From positions 16,994 to 80,993 of the forward strand of contig NW_025813881.1 of the NCBI RefSeq assembly GCF_021917145.1: a stretch of 64,000 nucleotides of DNA. Direction: 5' to 3'. How positions within the stretch are numbered: the stretch's first letter is position 1; each line of letters opens with the position of its first letter. Under the pieces are notes generated by a model. The model was given only the letters and a program-made list of their open reading frames with translations. It did no database searches and was not told the DNA's origin. The position numbers were made by a program, and so were the translations under genes. The stretch is from Hypomesus transpacificus (lineage: Eukaryota; Chordata; Actinopteri; Osmeriformes; Osmeridae). Below are positions 59,788 to 64,000 of the stretch, piece by piece.

Positions 59788-59868
59788 ACAGACAGACAGA
59801 CGGAGTGAGCAGACAAACAGTGCAGACAGACAGACAGACAGACAGACGGACAGACAGACAGACAGATA
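59788..59868. repeat. (GACA)n tetranucleotide repeat
   Basis: Two blocks of AGAC/GACA units are separated by about 30 bp (GGAGTGAGCAGACAAACAG). Confidence 0.93.
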
Positions 59869-60397
59869 GCAGTGTTGGAACAAGTCTGGCCGAGTTATGT
59901 CAGCTATGGCTGCCTTAAATAAACTACGGCTGATACACTTAGCACTTAGGGAGCTGGCGGAAAGTGAGATGTTGTTTCCAACACTCTCGGACATGCTTGG
60001 TGAAAGTTATGGCGTGCTCAACGCCATTAATCACGGCAAGATGAAGCGTGGCACAGCGTTTTGATTCCACATCACAAAAGCCCTAATGTACACACTGGTC
60101 TGGACCTGAGTGTGTGCGGACGAGAGGGAGCGGCGAGTGAGGATGTGTGGGTGTTGGGGTGTGTGTGTGTGTGTGCATGAAATGAGTTGCGTAAGTCAGT
60201 AGAGCTCTAGCGGTTACTTTAATATTCCATTAGGACATGGAAAGTCCCATGCTGATATGCTCCAGCCTGCTCTGCCTTCGTAGAGTTCTGGTAGAGCCTT
60301 TACAGAATAGGGACGTCTGTCATGTGCTGCATGTGACAATGCTCCTGTTTAAAATAGTGGTCTCATTGCACCTGCTAGCCGTGTGAAGACAGAGAAG

Positions 60398-60398
<1 letters not shown>

Positions 60399-60448
<50 letters not shown>

Positions 60449-60475
60449 GGAATTGAAGGTGGAGAAAGAGAGAGT

Positions 60476-60513
<38 letters not shown>

Positions 60514-60647
60514 GGAGGGAGGGAGGGAGGGAGGGAGGGAAGGAAGGAAGGAAGGAAGGAAGGAAGGAAGGAAGGAAGGAAGGAAGGAGGGGAAGGAGGG
60601 AGGGAGGGAGGGAGGGAGGGAGGGAGGGAGAAAGAGAGAGAGAGGAG

Positions 60648-60698
<51 letters not shown>

Positions 60699-60784
60699 GG
60701 AGGGGGAGGGAGGGAGGGAAGGAAGGGAAGGAAGGAAGGAAGGAAGGAGGGAGGGAGGGAGGAGGGAGGGAGGGAGAAGGAGAG

Positions 60785-60824
<40 letters not shown>

Positions 60825-60877
60825 GAGGAGAGAGAGAGAGAGAGAGAGAAGAGGAGAGGGACAGAGAGAGAAGAGAG

Positions 60878-60913
<36 letters not shown>

Positions 60914-60917
60914 AGAG

Positions 60918-60967
<50 letters not shown>

Positions 60968-61066
60968 AGAGAGAGAGAGAGAGAGGAAAGAGAGAGAGAG
61001 AGAGAAAGAGAGAAAGAGAGAGGGAGGGAGAGAAAGAGAGAGGGAGGGAGGGAGAGAAAGAGAGAT
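60399..61066. repeat. Long homopurine tract of GA, GGGA and GGAA repeats
   Basis: About 670 bp almost without C or T on the plus strand; the few pyrimidines are near 60445-60475 and 60860. Blocks are (GA)n, (GGGA)n, (GGAA)n, (GGGA)n and (GA)n again. It creates long Arg/Glu frames that are not genes. Confidence 0.97.
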
Positions 61067-63660
61067 CGGTCTTTGGTGGTCTGGCTCTCTCTCCAGCGTC
61101 TGTCAGCCCCTCACCCAGCCCGGCCTGTCATTCCCAACACTATAATTTTCACATGTTAAACCAAATGTGTCAGAGGCTCTTGTCATGCACCAGCCCACAA
61201 TGTTTCCCTCTGGGTGGCTGTCTGTCCACACGCGTCGACTCTGCCAGGACATGATGCTTCTACAAGAGGACTGAGAAGCTCCCAGCGCACAGAACATAGG
61301 ATCCAACTGCTGGGCCGAACCGAGCCGTGACTAGCCAGCCTACTGGATTGTTTTGTGGATGCATCCACAACTTCTTGAGGAGAGCACGTAGAAATTGAAT
61401 TCCTGGGTTCCTCTGCGTGTGCTCAAGGTTTTCAGTTCAGATGAGACCTGCAAGATCCGCCCACAAAGCCTCATCAGGATTCTCCATTTACTGTTGATTT
61501 GGCTTCAGGTGTCTCCAGAGCAGAACAAGCAGGAATAGAGCATAAAACATGTTTTTACCTTGTCATTGCTACTTCCTAGCTATAAACAGAATCTCCTCCA
61601 TGACCAGATCAAAAAGCAACGTTTCTCCAAATTGTTTGATTTGGTTTCATTTCTGGGAGGACTGTAGTTAACTCTCTTTGTTCTTGTGCCAAGGGTGCAG
61701 TTTGTCTGTGAGCCAACCCAGGAAAAACAATAGCACGTGTGTGTGAGCCAGAGCAGCAGGTATATGAGGAGGGATGGAGCAATTGAAATCACCTCAGATT
61801 TCCCAACAGCCCTCCTTCCCTCCCCAGCTCTCTCCCCCCCCCCCCCCCGTCTGTCTGCACACTTAAAAAAGATCACCGCCCCCCACCCTTACTGTGTATG
61901 TATCTGTGTGCGTAACTGTGCGTGTGTGTAGCCTATGTGTGTCTAAGGAACATATTGAGAGCTGTAAATCAAGCTGCACTTGTTGATCACAGCAGTGGAG
62001 CTACACACACAACCACACATTTTACACCCAAGTCATTCCCTGCCACTGCCAGGAGCTGTGAATGGAGCCATTACAGTAAGGTAACTCGATCCCTTCTCAA
62101 GTGGAAGAGATAGAAGAGTAAATGGCACCACTTAAGTCCTGCTGGTCTCCTCTATTCAGAGGAAACCACAATTATATGAACAGCATAGCAGAGCAACACA
62201 AACACACCCTGGGTCCCTGCACGGCCACCCCAGACCCCCAGCCCTAAGCCTCTCAGGCCCCCAGACACACACCCCAGCTCAGGAACGGCCTTGGGCCCGG
62301 ATACTGACGACTGGGGAAGAGGCAACTCAACCCCTGTATGGCTCAACAGTTAACACACACACACAAATACATTCCCGCTCACGAGCACACCATGCACCAA
62401 CAGCCGGAGGTGCAATCCGAGGAGAAGAACAAAAACGAAGTGTTCCCCCCAAAAGCTCTCTGGCCCGCAGGGCTGAAAATGATCCAATTAGCTGTCCTCT
62501 GATCTCACAGTCATCTATCAAGCCGGTAACAATGTGCTTTAACTGTCACACTTACACACTCATACACACACACACATACACACAGTCACACACAACCCAG
62601 TAAGCAGATCCCTAGGACCAACCATGTGGACCTTGGGGCTATCCTGTGAGGTCATAGCATGAGGTCATCAGGTAAACAGGATGTAGTTACAACCCTTTGT
62701 TTATCTTCCTCTAATGTGGGCTCTCAAAAATATGGCTCTTTAACCTCAAACTCGAAAAAACACACTGCACTATGGTCAGCGGTTGGAACACTCAAACATC
62801 CAGCCAAACTTGTCAGTAACAAATCAGGTGGAGTTCTCCCCACTGCCCCAACCCGAAGCATCTACCTTCAGAGCAAGCCAACCCCCTTGTAGTGTGAGCA
62901 AAACAGCCACCTACCCCACCAACAAGAAGAAAACCCAAACCACCTCCACTACACAGACACGGAAATCCAACCACCGGTCTCCACAGGCCAGGGCCAGGTC
63001 AAATTGTTCCCACCCTCAGAATTTGACTTTGGCATTGAACAAAGGACACATTGACAGTCTATATCACACCCCTTTTCGGACTGTTGATATCTAGGGACGG
63101 AATAAACCATGTGTGTGTGGTGTGTGTCAGAGAGAGAGAGAGAGAGAGACAGTTTGCAGTACATTGGCACATTAACATTGCCCGCATTCGCCACAGCGAA
63201 TGAGCAACTTCAGCCCTTGAGGCCCACTGACCAAAATGAACCCAGTATTGATGACTGAATGTGGCACTGTGCAAGGGAACACAAACACTCACACACACAC
63301 ACGTTATGCTCATGGAAACATAATACTCACCTACACATAAAATGTTTGTTAGTCATGACCAATTAGGGGAATCACTGAGCATACTCATCAGGTGTATTTT
63401 GGCCAATCCTTTAACAGTTTGAGAGCAGTATCTACCCAGGGTGGGGGGCATCAAGAGAAATATGCTGTGGTGAGGGAGGTGAGAGAGCAGGCTAGAGAGA
63501 GCAGGCAGGCTTGAGAGAGAGCAGCAGCCTTGATCTTCTGTCATTCTCACGTGTGTTTACAGGAAATCTCCCCCACTGTCTTAGACAGGTTCCCCTCGCT
63601 CAAAATGAACAGTCTTAGGGGTGGCCTTCCCTCAAACTTTTGTCACTCCAGGGGCTTTGC

Positions 63661-63703
<43 letters not shown>

Positions 63704-64000
63704 TGTGTGTGTGAAAATTCTGTATATGTGTGACAGAGTGTATCTATTTGAAGTGGTGTTAGGTGTGCGAGACAGTGAAGGACATGGACCTGAGGAGACA
63801 CTTCTTTAACTGACACTGATGAACCTACCCTTCTGTGGCCACAACACTGACCCAATCACCTGATCCCTCTCTTTCCATCTCCATCTCTTTATCTCTGTCT
63901 CTCAATTCTCTCTCTCACTCTCCATCTCTTTCTATCTCTTTTTTCCATCTCTCTAATTCTCTCTCATCTGCTGAGACTCTCAATCGAACCAAATGACATC
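61067..64000. other. Right-edge intergenic region
   Basis: Unique sequence with short CA runs, a poly-C tract at 61833-61848, and a pair of overlapping plus-strand open frames (62659-63094). No gene is assigned. Confidence 0.5.
63661..63713. repeat. (TG)n microsatellite
   Basis: A TG run with one GG break near 63695. Confidence 0.97.

Larger units (their letters stand above)
57785..60398. other. Region upstream of TMEM19
   Basis: An AT-rich block (58170-58250) is followed by a short stretch open in several frames (58383-58640), then the G-rich minisatellite and GACA repeat. No established family was recognised. Confidence 0.5.

Noticed and set aside
60383..61159. Open frames of 258 and 232 codons on the plus strand
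   Set aside because: They encode only Arg/Glu/Gly repeats from the homopurine tract.

Overview
The window is nuclear DNA of a ray-finned (teleost) fish. The evidence is split, GT-AG-spliced genes with vertebrate protein families, dense (CA/TG)n and (GA/CT)n microsatellites, tRNA-derived fish SINEs, a V-SINE/DANA-type fragment, hAT-like MITEs and a solo-LTR-like insertion. I cannot name the species. No prokaryotic genes, operons or CRISPR arrays are present.

Four protein genes, all on the minus strand, and one tRNA gene fill 27.2-57.6 kb. In transcription order from the right they are TMEM19 (54844-57574, 6 coding exons, 339 aa), tRNA-Lys(CTT) (53638-53710), an unidentified three-exon gene for a 75-residue basic protein with CDK-type sites and a KEN box (52296-52815), RAB21 (45442-51202, 7 coding exons, 218 aa) and TBC1D15 (27221-42739, 16 coding exons, 675 aa). 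I rebuilt every exon from the sequence; phases join and all introns are GT-AG. The order TMEM19-RAB21-TBC1D15 on one strand matches human 12q21, which supports TBC1D15 over its paralogue TBC1D17. The block joins an endosomal Rab GTPase to a Rab GTPase-activating protein.

1-26 kb, downstream of TBC1D15, shows no gene I can support. It holds microsatellites, two striking minisatellites (a 17-copy 24/26-bp array at 7933-8365 and a diverged ~15-bp array at 12549-12856), a hAT-like MITE with target duplication (4381-4679), a long palindromic MITE (19704-19921), SINE pieces and a perfect 19-bp inverted repeat (21841-21884). A possible first coding exon of another minus-strand gene sits at the extreme left edge. 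57.6-64 kb, upstream of TMEM19, holds an AT-rich stretch, a G-rich minisatellite, a ~670-bp nearly pure purine tract and a few unexplained open frames.

The observations most worth following are: (1) the 75-aa KEN-box gene, whose upstream region carries CCAAT and two TTCGAA (CHR-type) elements, suggesting a cell-cycle-controlled micro-protein; (2) UG-repeat 3' splice sites in front of three TBC1D15 exons; (3) a 1.45-kb solo-LTR-like insertion in TBC1D15 with a TG...CA boundary and 6-bp target duplication; and (4) a CLEAR-like E-box just upstream of the TBC1D15 start codon.
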